Assembly: GCA_017883385.1 (NCBI GenBank)
Contig: JADGNQ010000009.1
Coordinates: forward strand, 20,339 to 84,338
Direction: 5' to 3'
Origin: Candidatus Sulfotelmatobacter sp.
GTDB lineage: Bacteria > Acidobacteriota > Terriglobia > Terriglobales > Acidobacteriaceae
Length of the DNA: 64,000 bases
Shown piece after piece: positions 1-7,954 of this stretch (positions within the stretch are counted from its first letter, which is position 1; every line of letters starts with the position of its first letter). The notes below the pieces were generated by a model. It did no database searches. It was not told the origin of the DNA and saw only the letters and a list, made by a program, of their open reading frames with translations. Made by a program: the position numbers and the translations under genes.

Positions 1-391
1 CGCGATCCCACGTGTGATATGTCCGCGTGAGAGTCAAAGGCACCACATCAGGAACAAAGAGATCGGTCTGGAACAACTTGAAATTCCCGTTGCGCAGGTT
101 TACCACGAATTCGTTCACCGGCGCGTCGTGCCGCACGGTGGGCTTCACCAACGAAACCGAGGTCTTGAACTTTGCTGGACTTGATCCGGAAGCTAGTGAA
201 ATGACCAACCACGCCTGCGACCCATCCCACGCCGGAGGCGAATCTGTGAACGGTAGCAGCTCCACCTTCCCAGGGCTCGCAGGCCGCTTCCACAAGAACA
301 GAAACTCAGAACAACCAAGCAGCCCCAACACCAGAGCCCACTTCCAGAGCGGCGGATGCCAAAAGTTCTTCGTTCTTACGCCTGATTCCAC
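1..391 (-). CDS. RHS-type DUF6531-like protein, N-terminal part (partial)
   Basis: This is the 5' end of a minus-strand gene whose remainder lies outside the window. The visible part is about 130 residues. It has a hydrophobic segment near the N-terminus (ALVLGLLGCSEFLFLW), then a stretch containing VNLRNGNFKLFQTDL and VPLTLTRTYHTWD. That pattern is the hallmark of the DUF6531 domain that opens many RHS/YD-repeat proteins. I chose the GTG at 391 because GGAG sits 6 nt upstream; a GTG at 403 is also possible. RHS proteins are large secreted or surface proteins, often polymorphic toxins, but nothing here shows a toxin domain. The family call is from memory of the motif. Confidence 0.6.
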   Translation of the reverse strand, partial: MESGVRTKNFWHPPLWKWALVLGLLGCSEFLFLWKRPASPGKVELLPFTDSPPAWDGSQAWLVISLASGSSPAKFKTSVSLVKPTVRHDAPVNEFVVNLRNGNFKLFQTDLFVPDVVPLTLTRTYHTWDR

Positions 392-410
392 AACAGTCTC
401 CACATGCCCC

Positions 411-442
411 CGAAAAACAAAAGGCGGCGCAATCCGCCGCCT
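411..442 (-). terminator. Rho-independent terminator downstream of the EF-G gene
   Basis: On the minus strand a perfect 8-bp stem (AGGCGGCG/CGCCGCCT, 5-nt loop) is followed at once by TTTGTTTTTC. It lies between the end of the EF-G gene and the start of the RHS-type gene, so it probably ends EF-G transcription. Confidence 0.75.
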
Positions 443-454
443 ACCCAAAGCGTT

Positions 455-512
455 GTCATCCTGAGCGAAGGGTGAGCGCCTGAAAGGCGGTCACGCGCAG
501 TCGAAGGATCCC
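455..512. repeat. REP-like repeat (TCATCCTGAGC family)
   Basis: The element runs from TCATCCTGAGCGAAG to CAGTCGAAGGATCCCT, with an inner inverted repeat. Related copies are at 22603, 31168, about 45035 and 63090. The outer ends pair with each other, as in REP or MITE-like palindromes. Confidence 0.6.
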
Positions 513-569
513 TGTACCCTTAACTCACCCCACCCGCATCAAGGCATTCTCCCTGTGCATCGCGCGAAG

Positions 570-2684
570 CTACTCTTCCTCTTCCTTCACCTCGCCCCGC
601 TCCGCCTTGGCCTTCTCGATAATCTTGTCCTGCAACTGCCCCGGCACAACGTCGTAGTGATGCATTTCCATGTTGAAGCTGCCGCGGCCTTGCGTCATCG
701 ACGTCAGCTCCACGCCGTAGGTCAGCATCTCGGCCATGGGCACTTCGGCTTTCACCACCGTGTTGCCGGCCTTGTTGTCCATGCCCTGGATGCGCCCGCG
801 CCGGCTGTTCAAGTCGCCCATAATCGAGCCGGCGAAGTCGTCCGGCACGGTGATCTCCACTGACATTACAGGCTCCAGGATGGTGGGCTTGGCCTGCTCG
901 ATCGCTTTCCTAAACGCGATGCGGCCCGCCATCTGAAACGACATGTCGTTCGAATCAACATCGTGATACGAGCCGTCATATAAGACGACTCGAAAGTCGA
1001 CCACCGGAAATCCGGCAAGATGCCCGCGCGCCGCCGCGTCTTTGATTCCTTTTTCGATGGCGGGAATGTAGTTCTTCGGAATCGCGCCGCCGAAAATGTC
1101 GTTCACAAACTCAAACTGCCCGCCGCGCGGCAGCGGCTCCATCTTGATCTTGCAATCGCCGTACTGCCCGTGCCCGCCGGTCTGCTTCTTGTGTCGCCCC
1201 TGGACATCCGCCTTGCCGCGAATCGTCTCCCGGTACGGCACCTTGGGCGCTTTCAGAACCACTTCCGTGTGATAGCGCTTCTTCAGCTTCGCCACCACAA
1301 CTTCAATGTGCTGCTGTCCCGTTCCCGCAATCAGAAACTCCTGCGTCTGCGGATCGCGGAAGAAGCGCAGCATGGCATCCTCTTCCATGAGTTTGTGGAG
1401 TCCGGGCCCCAACTTGTCTTCATCCGCGCGGCTCTTGGGCTCGATGGCAAACGTGATCGCCGGCTCCGGCAGTTTGACCCGCGGATACTGAATCGGCGCC
1501 GCTTTGTCTCCCAGGGTGTCGCCGGTCAGCGTGTCTTTCAGTTTCGCGACCGCGCCAATGTCGCCCGCATGCAGCTCTTGCACCGGAATCGCCGTCTTCC
1601 CCTGCATGGTCGAGATGTGGGCGAACTTTTCCTGCACGCCGCGACCGAAGTTCAGCATGGTGGCATCATTCTTCAGCACGCCGGAAAAAACTTTGAAATA
1701 CGAAATCCGGCCCGCAAACGCATCTGAGACTGTCCGAAACACATAGAGCGACACCGGCTCGGTATCCGCCTCACGCCGTTTCGGAGGCTCGCCGTTCTCG
1801 GGAGCTTCTCCCTGCACCCACTCGTGCTCGGAAGGCGCGGGTGTGTAGTCGATGATGAAGTCCATCACCCGGTCCGCCCCAATGTTCCCCAGCCCCGAGC
1901 TGAAGATGACGGGGAAAATCTTGTCTTCGCGGATGGCGTTGTGCAGCGCCGGAATCAGATCTTCTTCGCCCAGCGTCCCGGCCTCGAAGAATTTCTCCAT
2001 CAGCTTGTCGTCGCCCTCGGCCACCAGTTCCACCAGCATCTCGTGCGCTTCCTGCACCTGCGCCCGCATGTTGGCCGGAATCTCCGTCTCTTTGCCCTTG
2101 CCGTTTCCGCCCAGCTCGTAGGTGTAAGCCTTCATGCGCACCAGATCGACCACGCCGGTCAAACTCTTCTCGCTGCCAATGGGCAGTTCAATCGGGATCA
2201 CGTCCCGCCCAAACGCGGCGGTCAGCGATTCCAGCACGCGCTCGGCGTTGGCCCGGTCGCGATCCATGCGATTCACCACGATCAGCCGCGGCGTCTTGTA
2301 CTCTTCGCAGTAATTCCACACCCGCTGCGTGACAACCTCCACGCCGGCCACGCCGTCGACGACCACGATCGCCGCATCCACCACCGGCAGCGCCATCTTG
2401 GCCTCGTGCACGAACATGCTGAACCCGGGCGTGTCGAGAATATTGATCTTGGTCGTGCCCCCACTCGTGCTCCACTCCACCACGGCGACGCCGGTGGAAA
2501 TCGACATCTTGCGGGCGATCTCTTCCTCGTCGTAATCGGTGGTGGCCGAACCGTCGTCCACGTGGCCCTGGCGCTGGGTCGCGCCCGCCGTGTAAAGCAT
2601 GGCCGACACCAGCGTGGTTTTCCCCGCATGCCCGTGCCCCACCATCGCTACATTCCTGATGTTTGTTCCCGAATAGACTTTCAA
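570..2684 (-). CDS. Elongation factor G paralogue (EF-G2-like GTPase)
   Basis: About 704 residues, the usual EF-G length. The G1 P-loop is GHGHAGKTT, the G3 motif is DTPGF and the G4 motif is NRMD, followed by EF-G domains II to V. Translational GTPases of this fold drive ribosome translocation or recycling. The switch I region (KMSISTGVAVVEW) and the TDYDEEE segment depart from the GITI-type sequence of canonical FusA. This looks like the second, paralogous EF-G common in several phyla, so I give no symbol. I chose a TTG start because AAGGAG lies 6 nt upstream and homology begins there (KVYSGTNIRNVAMVGH); the frame stays open to 2765. The tail is acidic (EVKEEEE). A terminator follows at 411-442. 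Confidence 0.9.
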   Translation of the reverse strand: MKVYSGTNIRNVAMVGHGHAGKTTLVSAMLYTAGATQRQGHVDDGSATTDYDEEEIARKMSISTGVAVVEWSTSGGTTKINILDTPGFSMFVHEAKMALPVVDAAIVVVDGVAGVEVVTQRVWNYCEEYKTPRLIVVNRMDRDRANAERVLESLTAAFGRDVIPIELPIGSEKSLTGVVDLVRMKAYTYELGGNGKGKETEIPANMRAQVQEAHEMLVELVAEGDDKLMEKFFEAGTLGEEDLIPALHNAIREDKIFPVIFSSGLGNIGADRVMDFIIDYTPAPSEHEWVQGEAPENGEPPKRREADTEPVSLYVFRTVSDAFAGRISYFKVFSGVLKNDATMLNFGRGVQEKFAHISTMQGKTAIPVQELHAGDIGAVAKLKDTLTGDTLGDKAAPIQYPRVKLPEPAITFAIEPKSRADEDKLGPGLHKLMEEDAMLRFFRDPQTQEFLIAGTGQQHIEVVVAKLKKRYHTEVVLKAPKVPYRETIRGKADVQGRHKKQTGGHGQYGDCKIKMEPLPRGGQFEFVNDIFGGAIPKNYIPAIEKGIKDAAARGHLAGFPVVDFRVVLYDGSYHDVDSNDMSFQMAGRIAFRKAIEQAKPTILEPVMSVEITVPDDFAGSIMGDLNSRRGRIQGMDNKAGNTVVKAEVPMAEMLTYGVELTSMTQGRGSFNMEMHHYDVVPGQLQDKIIEKAKAERGEVKEEEE

Positions 2685-2847
2685 GTTGGGCTCCTTCGGC
2701 AGGCGTGGGACGAGAAAAGGCCTATGAATGAGGATTAGGACAGGAACAGGCCAGCCCGACATCACCCGCCAAAACTAAGGATGCTACCACGCGGAAGCGG
2801 AAGCCTCAACAGGGTTCCATTCGGGAGGAAATTGATCGTTACGCCGG

Positions 2848-3369
2848 TTATCCCGAAAACGATTTGGCAATCGTTCTCATCGGCAGGAACAGCCTGAGCT
2901 TGTCTTCCGGCAATTCGAGAAAGCCGTATTTTCGATAGAAACTCGCTGCGTCGGGGTCAACCGCTTCGACGAATACTGCCCAGGATGCAACCTCCTTTGC
3001 TACCACTAGACTCCGATGTAAGGCGTTCATCAGGGCCAGCGACCCAAGGCCCGTGCCTTTGCATTTCTCAGCGACGGCGAGCCTTCCAAGTAAAGTGACG
3101 CCCACATAGCCGTACCTGCCCGCTTTCTTCGCAATCTCGGATGGGAGTTGTTCGAGTTTGAGCTCTCTGCTGGAAAGGGTGTAGTAGGCCAGAACTGTTT
3201 TCGGGTCATCTTTGGCTGTGATCACGAAAACGCTGGCCAACCTTCGATTGACGTCCTGTGACGCTTGCTCTCGAATGTATTGATCGAGGGAAGCATTTCC
3301 GCAACAAAAAGCCGCCCGGTCGTGATTCCCGAGCGGCTCAATGTTGTATTCACTTTTGTCGGCGATCAC
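2848..3369 (-). CDS. GNAT acetyltransferase, TacT-like toxin
   Basis: A GNAT-fold protein of 173 residues. The acetyl-CoA-binding region is RLAVAEKCKGTGLGSLAL, with an R/Q-x-x-G-x-G/A-type loop. FYRKYGF near the C-terminus supplies the usual catalytic Tyr. The N-terminal DQYIREQASQD stretch is typical of TacT/AtaT-type toxins, which acetylate the amino group of charged tRNAs and block translation. It lies 7 nt downstream of a DUF1778-type antitoxin gene, the standard arrangement for this type II module. Toxicity and the tRNA target are inferred from the family. Confidence 0.85.
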   Translation of the reverse strand: MIADKSEYNIEPLGNHDRAAFCCGNASLDQYIREQASQDVNRRLASVFVITAKDDPKTVLAYYTLSSRELKLEQLPSEIAKKAGRYGYVGVTLLGRLAVAEKCKGTGLGSLALMNALHRSLVVAKEVASWAVFVEAVDPDAASFYRKYGFLELPEDKLRLFLPMRTIAKSFSG

Positions 3370-3376
3370 TGCGTGT

Positions 3377-3652
3377 TTATTTCATTCTCGAATAGGCCCT
3401 TGCAGCCTCACGCAGCGCCTGGTTCGGTTCCGGCGGATTCATCACAGCCTCTACGAACGCTCGCTGATTGCGTTGACTGAGCTCAATCCTGGTGTACTCC
3501 TCAACAACACTGGTCGCGGCTCGTTGCATACTCGTGATTGCAAAATCCGTCAGCGTGACTCCTTCGATTTCGGCGGCCCGCTCAAACAGTCGCTTCTGCT
3601 TGGCGCTAACCCGGGCCTCGATCCTCGCTTGTTGTGGAGCAGCCATCTCCAT
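3377..3652 (-). CDS. DUF1778 (TacA-like) antitoxin
   Basis: A protein of 91 residues with a ribbon-helix-helix-like N-terminus (RIEARVSAKQKRLFERAAEIEG) and a C-terminal tail expected to wrap the toxin. DUF1778 antitoxins bind the GNAT toxin and repress their own operon. The gene precedes the acetyltransferase gene by 7 nt. A perfect palindrome at 3670-3688, just upstream, is a good operator candidate. An internal ATG six bases into the frame (3646) also has a plausible spacing from AGAGGG, so the true start may be there. Confidence 0.85.
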   Translation of the reverse strand: MEMAAPQQARIEARVSAKQKRLFERAAEIEGVTLTDFAITSMQRAATSVVEEYTRIELSQRNQRAFVEAVMNPPEPNQALREAARAYSRMK

Positions 3653-3669
3653 ACCCTCTGCTGCATACT

Positions 3670-3688
3670 GTACGGCAATTTGCCGTAC
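3670..3688. promoter_or_regulatory. Palindromic operator of the toxin-antitoxin operon
   Basis: Nine-base arms GTACGGCAA and TTGCCGTAC surround a single central base. The site begins 18 nt upstream of the antitoxin start, where ribbon-helix-helix antitoxins normally bind to autorepress. Binding is inferred; the symmetry is seen directly. Confidence 0.65.
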
Positions 3689-3711
3689 GTGTCAATCCCC
3701 CACACCGAAGC

Positions 3712-6147
3712 CTACTCTGCCCGCAACGTACTCGCCGGATCGACCTGCGCCGCGCGCCATGCGGGCACACCGCACGCAATCGCCGACACGCCCGCCAGCA
3801 GCACGATCACGCCGAGATACGTGGCCGGATCCAGACGCGACACGCCGAACAGCAGCGTGATGAGGGCCTGGCTCGCAGCGATCGCCCCGGCGAGTCCAAT
3901 CACAATACCGAGACCGGTCAGCCGCATGCCCTGACGAATCACCAGGGCGAGGATGTCACCACGATTCGCCCCCAATGCTACCCGCACTCCGATTTCGCGC
4001 ATGCGCTCGGTGACGCTGCCGGATAAGACACCGTAAATCCCGGTTGCCGCGAGTACCAGCGCCGCCAGGCCAAACGCCTCGAAGAGGATCAGCACAAAAC
4101 GTCGTTCGGCCTCCGACGTGGCGAGCAGGCTGTCCATGGTGGCGACTCGAACGATCGGCTGGTCTCGGTCGACCGACCAGATGGCATTCTTGATTGTGGG
4201 GGTAAGGGCCGCCGCATCTCCGCGTGTGCGGATCACCAGCGACTGCGCCCGATCGACCCAGGAGAACTGCGAAGTCGCAGTGTAGTACGCATTCGTTTCG
4301 CCAAGCGCCAGGGATGCCTGCTTCACATCGCCCACCACGCCGACAACTGTGCCCCACGGCCGGTCCGCGCGACCGATATCGGGACCAACGCGAACCCGCT
4401 GCCCGAGCGGGTCTTGCCCCGGGAACTTGCGCTTCGCGAAAGACTCGCTGAGCAGAACGGCCTGCGGCGCGCCCGCCACGTCGCGATCATTGAGCAAGCG
4501 GCCGCGGCGAAGCGGAATGTGCATTGCCTCGAAATAGCTGGGGCTCACGGCATAGCGAAGCCCGGCCTCGGAGTTCTCGTTCGCATCCGACTGGAACTGC
4601 ACTCCGTAGGTGTCAAAGTCGCCGCTCAGCGGCAATTGACTGGTGAAAGCCGCCGTCTCGACGCCAGGAACCTGACGCACGGATTCGAGGGCTTGCGTAA
4701 AGAATCGAGTCCGGGCGCTGTCGTCGTCGAACCGGTGGCCCGTTTCCTGCACTTGCATAGTGAGCACGTGGGCAGCATCGAACCCAGGATCGATCGCGAA
4801 CAGGCGGCCCAGGCTGCGCAGCAACAATCCCGCGCTGGCCAGCAGAACGAGTGCAATCGCGACCTCCGCGACGACCAGGGTGCGTCGCGCCAATTGCTGA
4901 ACACCCGCCGTGCGCGTCGAGCTTTGCTGCACTCCCATGCGCAGGTCGCCGCGAGAAGCGTACCGTGCCGGAATCAGCCCCATCACCAGGCCGATGAGCG
5001 CGGTGATGCCAAGTGCAAAGGCAAATACCGTGCCGTCCAATCGGATCGCGTCTACCCGCGGCAGTCCCGGCGGGCTGAGGGCCACCAGCGCGCGTACACC
5101 GAACTGTGCTACCAGCATTCCGAGCGCCCCACCGAGCATGGCCAGCAGCAAACTCTCCGTGAGCAGTTGCCGGATCAGTCGTGGTCGTGCTGCGCCCAGA
5201 GCGGCACGCAGTGCAAACTCACCTTGGCGCTGCGCGCCGCGGGCAAGCAGCAGATTCGTCACGTTCACGCACGCGATCAGGAGCACCAGAATCACCGCCC
5301 CGAGAACGGCGAGCAGCGCAGGCTTCACGCCACCGGCAATGTCCTCCTGCAGCGCGTTTACGACGAGCCCTTGGTCAAGGGATGCCCAGGCGGGCCGCGG
5401 AAATTCGGCTACTCGGGTACGGGCGATCAGGTCAAGATCGCTCCGCGCTTGATCCTTGCTGACGCCAGCGCGCAGCCGCCCCACCATTCGCAGGTGATGA
5501 CCCCATTCCCGGGTCTGTTGGGAAACGATGTTCCCAGCGTCGTACTGCAAAGGCGACCAGAACTCCGCCGATGGACTGAGCACATTGTCGAACGAGCTCG
5601 GCATCACGCCGATGACAGTGTAGTTGTCGCCGTCGAGCTTGACGTCTCGACCAATGATCGTGCTGTCGGCGCCGAAGTGCGCGCGCCATGACCCGTTGCT
5701 GAGGATCACCATGTTCGGGCCGTGAAACACATCGTCTGAAGCCTGGAAGTCTCGTCCCAGCGCCGGCGCAACACCCAGCGTGCGGAAGTAACTGGCGCTA
5801 ATTCTTTGGCCATCCAACCGCTCGGGTTGAGCCGCGCCGGTGAGAGTCGGCTGCCACGGATTCATCACGGCGATCGCGTCGAAGGCACGATTGCGTTCCG
5901 CCAGTTCGCGATACGTATGAAAGGTCTGGGGGATGCGCGACCCGTCGCTCCCGGCGTACCAGATCATCATGAGCCGGCTGGCTTGCGGATACGGCAGCGG
6001 CTCGAACAAGATGGGATTCACCGCGCTGAAGATTGCCGTGACCGCGCCGATGCCCAGACCCAGGACAACGATGGCTGTGCAGGCAAAGCCTGGATTCTTG
6101 CGCAACTGCCGCCACGCGTAGCGAAAATCTTGCAGCCAGATCCGCAT
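3712..6147 (-). CDS. ADOP-type duplicated ABC permease (MacB/FtsX family)
   Basis: About 811 residues in two similar halves. Each half has an N-terminal membrane helix, an extracytoplasmic MacB-PCD-like domain and three C-terminal helices. The first half starts WLQDFRYAWRQLRKNPGF, and the second half ends with LDPATYLGV and PAWRAAQVDPASTLRAE. This matches the acidobacterial duplicated orphan permease family, which usually lacks a linked ATPase gene; none is nearby here. The likely role is MacB-like export or a mechanotransmission activity, with unknown substrate. I chose the ATG at 6147 because GAGGAG lies 5 nt upstream; the frame is open further upstream. Confidence 0.88.
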   Translation of the reverse strand: MRIWLQDFRYAWRQLRKNPGFACTAIVVLGLGIGAVTAIFSAVNPILFEPLPYPQASRLMMIWYAGSDGSRIPQTFHTYRELAERNRAFDAIAVMNPWQPTLTGAAQPERLDGQRISASYFRTLGVAPALGRDFQASDDVFHGPNMVILSNGSWRAHFGADSTIIGRDVKLDGDNYTVIGVMPSSFDNVLSPSAEFWSPLQYDAGNIVSQQTREWGHHLRMVGRLRAGVSKDQARSDLDLIARTRVAEFPRPAWASLDQGLVVNALQEDIAGGVKPALLAVLGAVILVLLIACVNVTNLLLARGAQRQGEFALRAALGAARPRLIRQLLTESLLLAMLGGALGMLVAQFGVRALVALSPPGLPRVDAIRLDGTVFAFALGITALIGLVMGLIPARYASRGDLRMGVQQSSTRTAGVQQLARRTLVVAEVAIALVLLASAGLLLRSLGRLFAIDPGFDAAHVLTMQVQETGHRFDDDSARTRFFTQALESVRQVPGVETAAFTSQLPLSGDFDTYGVQFQSDANENSEAGLRYAVSPSYFEAMHIPLRRGRLLNDRDVAGAPQAVLLSESFAKRKFPGQDPLGQRVRVGPDIGRADRPWGTVVGVVGDVKQASLALGETNAYYTATSQFSWVDRAQSLVIRTRGDAAALTPTIKNAIWSVDRDQPIVRVATMDSLLATSEAERRFVLILFEAFGLAALVLAATGIYGVLSGSVTERMREIGVRVALGANRGDILALVIRQGMRLTGLGIVIGLAGAIAASQALITLLFGVSRLDPATYLGVIVLLAGVSAIACGVPAWRAAQVDPASTLRAE

Positions 6148-6419
6148 TGGGACTCCTCGAGCGCTGTCTTCCCCCTTCACCAAGGGCAAGGTTGTCGCCA
6201 ATCACACCCCGCACAACCCCTTGAAAATCAAGCTGGACTCAGTTCGAGGAGCGCGGGAGGGTGTTCAGATTCAAAAGGGGGTGTCCGGAACTGAACAGCT
6301 CTGGGGGCCTCCCCTCGGGTTCCAGCCCGTGTGGCGCGGGCACCGCTCGCGGACTCAGTTGCGGAGCTTGACCCGTCGGAGCAGCAATCGCGGTCCCCGA
6401 CAGTGTATGATCTCCACGC

Positions 6420-6722
6420 ATGCTAGGCGGACGCACCAGCGAGCAGTGGATCGCGCAATACTCCATTAGCCACCAGCACCGGGTTAACCGCGCCTGCCAC
6501 ACCTTGGGCATTCCCCTCATTCTGGTCTCGGTCGCAGTCGCCATCGCTGGCTTCTTCTACCACCGTCTGTGGTTCTACGCCTTGGGCCTGTTCGTCATCG
6601 GATGGATCTTCCAGTTCATCGGCCACGCCTTCGAAGGCAAGCCGCCAGAGTTCTTCCACGACTGGCGCTTCCTTTTTGTCGGCGTCCGCTGGTGGTGGGC
6701 CAAGATCAACGGCAAAGCCTGA
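6420..6722 (+). CDS. DUF962 / Mpo1-like membrane protein
   Basis: A protein of 100 residues with two hydrophobic segments (IPLILVSVAVAIAGFF and LWFYALGLFVIGWIFQFIGH). It has family-typical motifs: HQHRVNRACHTLGIPL near the start, GHAFEGKPPEFF in the middle and a W-rich end. DUF962/Mpo1 proteins are small membrane proteins; the yeast member is a dioxygenase in 2-hydroxy fatty acid breakdown that uses conserved His residues. The His in HxxGIP and GHxxFE are present. No strong ribosome-binding site precedes the ATG. The bacterial function is uncertain. Confidence 0.8.
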   Translation: MLGGRTSEQWIAQYSISHQHRVNRACHTLGIPLILVSVAVAIAGFFYHRLWFYALGLFVIGWIFQFIGHAFEGKPPEFFHDWRFLFVGVRWWWAKINGKA

Positions 6723-6802
6723 CCGCCACAAGTCTGCAATCCATTTTCAGCTCCTGCCCGTACTTCCAACCGACGGCCATCCGGCCACCCTCAGGAGAAA
6801 AA

Positions 6803-7264
6803 ATGAAGAGACTAACGCCGTTCTTGTATTTCACCCTGGCAGCCTTCGCAGCAGTCGCGCCCTTTTATGCCGCACCGCCGCAGGCCTTCGCCCAACAACA
6901 GAAATCTCTCTACCAACGCCTGGGCGGATACGATGCCCTCGCGGCCGTCACTGACGACTTCATCGGCCGCCTGGCCACCGATGCCCAGCTCAAGCGCTTC
7001 TTCGCCGGACACAATAAAGAAGGGCTCACCCGCATTCGCCAGCACGTCATCGACTTCCTGTGCGTCGCCACCGGCGGCCCCTGCGCTTACACCGGACAAG
7101 ACATGAAGACGGCGCACACCGGCCTCGGCATCACCGAAGACGACTGGAACGCATCGGTGAAAGACCTGGTAGCCACGCTTAACAAGTTCAACGTGCCCGA
7201 AAAAGAGAAATCAGAAGTCCTCGGGGCGATCTCAGGCCTGAAGGGCGACATCGTTGGAAGGTAG
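6803..7264 (+). CDS. Exported group 1 truncated haemoglobin
   Basis: A protein of 153 residues: a signal peptide of about 30 residues (FLYFTLAAFAAVAPFYAAPPQAFA), then a truncated-globin domain starting SLYQRLGGYDALAAV. The proximal His lies in MKTAHTGLGI (about residue 105), and GGPCAYTG is typical of group 1. The B9-B10 position reads FI, so the usual distal TyrB10 appears to be Ile. Truncated globins bind O2, NO or other ligands; a secreted form is uncommon and suggests work in the periplasm. The ATG has AGGAG about 6 nt upstream. A hairpin with a T-run follows at 7285. Confidence 0.85.
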   Translation: MKRLTPFLYFTLAAFAAVAPFYAAPPQAFAQQQKSLYQRLGGYDALAAVTDDFIGRLATDAQLKRFFAGHNKEGLTRIRQHVIDFLCVATGGPCAYTGQDMKTAHTGLGITEDDWNASVKDLVATLNKFNVPEKEKSEVLGAISGLKGDIVGR

Positions 7265-7284
7265 TTTCTGAATGCGGGTGGGTG

Positions 7285-7327
7285 CCCCCACCCTTCTCGC
7301 GTTTTCTGCGAGAGGGTGGGGGTTTTG
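7285..7327 (+). terminator. Terminator-like hairpin (GGGTGCCCC repeat family)
   Basis: Arms CCCCCACCCTTCTCGC and GCGAGAGGGTGGGGG pair with one bulge and are followed by TTTT. It probably ends transcription of the globin gene. The same sequence family recurs at 12976, 14933, 26385 and 31303. Confidence 0.65.
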
Positions 7328-7442
7328 ACTTCCCGACCCGGAGAAATGAGATTCTCGACGGGGCAGTTCCCCTGGTGGTTGCGAAATATCGGGAACCTGT
7401 TCTATTCTGACTTTACTCGGGGTTCTTCTTCACACGAACAAA

Positions 7443-7802
7443 ATGCAGCGCCTGACCGCCAGACTCCTGCTGTTGTTCGCGCTTGTCGGAATGTTCGTTC
7501 CGCTCGCGCTGGCGGCCACGTCTGCTCCGCCTCATGCTTGCTGCATTCGCAAAGCACATCACTGCCACGACTCCGCGGTCGCAGACTCTGAGCAATTCGC
7601 CATCCGCAGCGCCGGTTGCTGCAATCACGACTGCGGCCGCGCGGTAGCCACGTCGCAATGGGCCTATCCGCAACCGGGCCTGACGGCGGCGTGCGCCGAG
7701 AATGTGCATGCTCGCATTGCCGAATCTCAATCAAGTATTCCGGTCGCGAATCTCTACGCATCGCAATCCACCCGCGCCCCTCCGAAAATCTCCATCGCCT
7801 GA
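7443..7802 (+). CDS. Small exported Cys/His-rich protein
   Basis: A protein of 119 residues with a signal peptide (LLLLFALVGMFVPLALAA). The mature N-terminal half is dense in metal ligands: HACCIRKAHHCHDS and AGCCNHDCGRA. The rest is low in complexity and has no recognised domain. The gene lies about 150 nt upstream of a TonB receptor gene in the same orientation. The clustered Cys and His suggest metal binding, perhaps copper, since a CusF-SCO protein lies 4 kb away. That role is inference only; I do not recognise the family with certainty. Confidence 0.65.
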   Translation: MQRLTARLLLLFALVGMFVPLALAATSAPPHACCIRKAHHCHDSAVADSEQFAIRSAGCCNHDCGRAVATSQWAYPQPGLTAACAENVHARIAESQSSIPVANLYASQSTRAPPKISIA

Positions 7803-7858
7803 AAATCTCGCGTCATGACTGCAGCTCATGACTGCGGTTCATGACCACAGCTTATGTG

Positions 7859-7898
7859 GGGACAGCCGGCTTCGGCTGTCCGCTGGGCGAAGCCCGGC
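7859..7898. repeat. GGACAGCCG palindromic repeat copy
   Basis: GGACAGCCG and CGGCTGTCC form a 9-bp stem, followed by GGGCGAAGCCC. It lies between the Cys/His-rich gene and the TonB receptor start. Related copies are at 11481, 19422, 20266, 26136, 26521, 30640, 44395, 55240 and 56503. Confidence 0.65.
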
Positions 7899-7954
7899 TG
7901 GCTCCATTCCGAGCTGTGCAATTAGGAGCAACCCAACAGGTCTTCGGAGATTGC

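Noticed and set aside
27..464. Plus-strand frame at the left edge
   Set aside because: The opposite strand encodes the DUF6531-like N-terminus and a terminator lies inside this frame.
4414..5691. Long plus-strand open frame opposite the ADOP permease
   Set aside because: It mirrors the codon structure of the permease on the other strand, is rich in Arg/Gln/His, and has no ribosome-binding site or domain.
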